Assembly: GCA_003248775.1 (NCBI GenBank) | Contig: QFQX01000096.1 | Span: forward strand, 1-5,541 | Direction of reading: 5' to 3' | DNA: 5,541 nucleotides | Source of the DNA: Shinella sp. | GTDB taxonomy: Bacteria; Pseudomonadota; Alphaproteobacteria; Rhizobiales; Rhizobiaceae | Shown here: positions 4,778 through 5,541 of the stretch, piece by piece | Layout of the letters: each line of letters starts with the position of its first letter | How positions within the stretch are numbered: position 1 is the stretch's first letter | The notes under the pieces: model-generated | What the model saw: only the letters and a program-made list of their open reading frames with translations | What the model was told of the DNA's origin: nothing | Databases searched by the model: none | Translations under genes and position numbers: made by a program

Positions 4778-5541
4778 AAATAAGTTTACTGATAATAGTT
4801 GCTGTAGTGATGTGCTTAAATGTGACTGCGCAAGTAGATTCCACGTTGTTCAAAAGAACACAGCAGGACACCTCCAAACTGCTACTTAATATGGATGCGG
4901 TTTATAACCGACCCTTTCTGTCTGTAAGTAAACTACCGGTTGCCGTTGGTGGCTATGTAGAAGCTAATTGGCAACATCTGGGCACCGATGGTGTCAGTGA
5001 AGGACATCAGTTTCAAATGAGACGACTTACATTATTTGTCGCGTCAAGCATTTCAAGGCGAATAAAATTTCTGTCGGAGTTAGAGTTTGAAGACGGCACA
5101 AAGGAAATCAATATTGAATTTGCTTCTGTTGATTTTGAATTTCACCCACTGCTGAATTTCAGAGGAGGTATTGTGATGAATCCGATTGGCGCGTTCAATC
5201 AAAACCACGATGGGCCTAAGTGGGAATTTATTGACCGACCCATTTCAGCCACTCAACTACTACCTGCCACATGGAGCAATGTAGGCTTCGGTTTGTATGG
5301 CAAACTATATAAAAACAATTGGGTGTATGCGTATGAAACCTACCTTACCAACGGGTTCGATGATCAGATCATAAGCAACAACGAGAACAAAACTTTCCTT
5401 CCCGCATCCAAATTAAATAAGGATCGTTTTGAAGAAAGTTTTAACGGAGTGCCGTTGCTAACGGCAAAAGTGGCTATACGCAATAAGCATATTGGTGAAC
5501 TGGGTTTGTCTTACATGGGTGGAGTCTACATTGCTCCATGT
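4774..5541 (+). CDS. Outer-membrane porin-like beta-barrel, 5' part (runs off window)
   Basis: The frame is open from ATG 4774 to the window end (256 residues, no stop). It overlaps the Rieske stop codon by ATGA, a sign of translational coupling. Residues 1-19 form a signal peptide (KIS, then hydrophobic LLIIVAVVM, then VTA before Q20), typical of Bacteroidota secreted proteins. The mature part has a short polar lead, then alternating amphipathic strands such as 'VAVGGYVEANWQ', 'MRRLTLFVASSI', 'IKFLSELEFE', 'GFGLYGKLY' and 'WVYAYETYLTNG'. Together with 'FRGGIVMNPIGAFNQNHD' and 'EFIDRP', these resemble phosphate-selective porin O/P-type barrels. It would form a channel in the outer membrane for an anion or metal-linked solute. 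The substrate is unknown. It could also be an uncharacterised barrel of a related family; the missing C-terminus prevents a firmer call. Confidence 0.85.
   Translation, partial: MKISLLIIVAVVMCLNVTAQVDSTLFKRTQQDTSKLLLNMDAVYNRPFLSVSKLPVAVGGYVEANWQHLGTDGVSEGHQFQMRRLTLFVASSISRRIKFLSELEFEDGTKEINIEFASVDFEFHPLLNFRGGIVMNPIGAFNQNHDGPKWEFIDRPISATQLLPATWSNVGFGLYGKLYKNNWVYAYETYLTNGFDDQIISNNENKTFLPASKLNKDRFEESFNGVPLLTAKVAIRNKHIGELGLSYMGGVYIAPC

Overview
The right two thirds of the window (about 1080-5541) look like a Bacteroidota genome. The signs are moderate to low GC, a mobile-element protein of the Bacteroidota-typical DUF3945 type, signal peptides ending in 'TAQ', lipoproteins, and a MntR/DtxR-type regulator with a FeoA-like tail. 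The left end (about 1-600) is visibly more GC-rich and carries an ankyrin-repeat gene whose codon choice differs from everything to the right. The window therefore spans either a horizontally acquired segment and its edges, or an assembly junction.

Layout. (1) 2-595: 3' part of an ankyrin-repeat gene cut by the window edge, ending in a perfect short hairpin that spans its stop codon. (2) 596-870: gene-poor stretch with only tiny unconvincing ORFs. (3) 871-1017: possible 48-residue protein with a GTG start and a Shine-Dalgarno-like GAGGAA. (4) 1080-1871: DUF3945-like protein of Bacteroidota mobile elements, with a highly charged tail. (5) 1872-2381: 510 bases without a credible gene, holding three large imperfect inverted repeats in a row, the most structured and least explained part of the window. 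(6) 2382-3035, minus strand: MntR/DtxR-family metal-dependent repressor. (7) 3036-3138: divergent promoter region with a 28-bp imperfect palindrome, probably the repressor's operator. (8) 3139-5541, plus strand: a tightly packed operon of a di-heme c-type oxidoreductase lipoprotein (DUF1111/DHOR type, split by a one-base frameshift), a Rieske [2Fe-2S] protein with a Tat-like lipoprotein signal, and an outer-membrane porin-like beta-barrel that runs off the window.

How the genes may work together. The repressor gene and the redox operon are divergent and share one palindrome, so the operon is probably controlled by intracellular Mn(II) or Fe(II). All three operon products are predicted to be exported: two lipoproteins with redox cofactors and one outer-membrane barrel. 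This suggests an envelope redox and metal or solute acquisition module. The substrate cannot be read from the sequence. The frameshift means the di-heme protein is inactive in this strain, or the base is a sequencing error, or the frame is recoded. The intact codon patterns on both sides favour an error or a very recent mutation.
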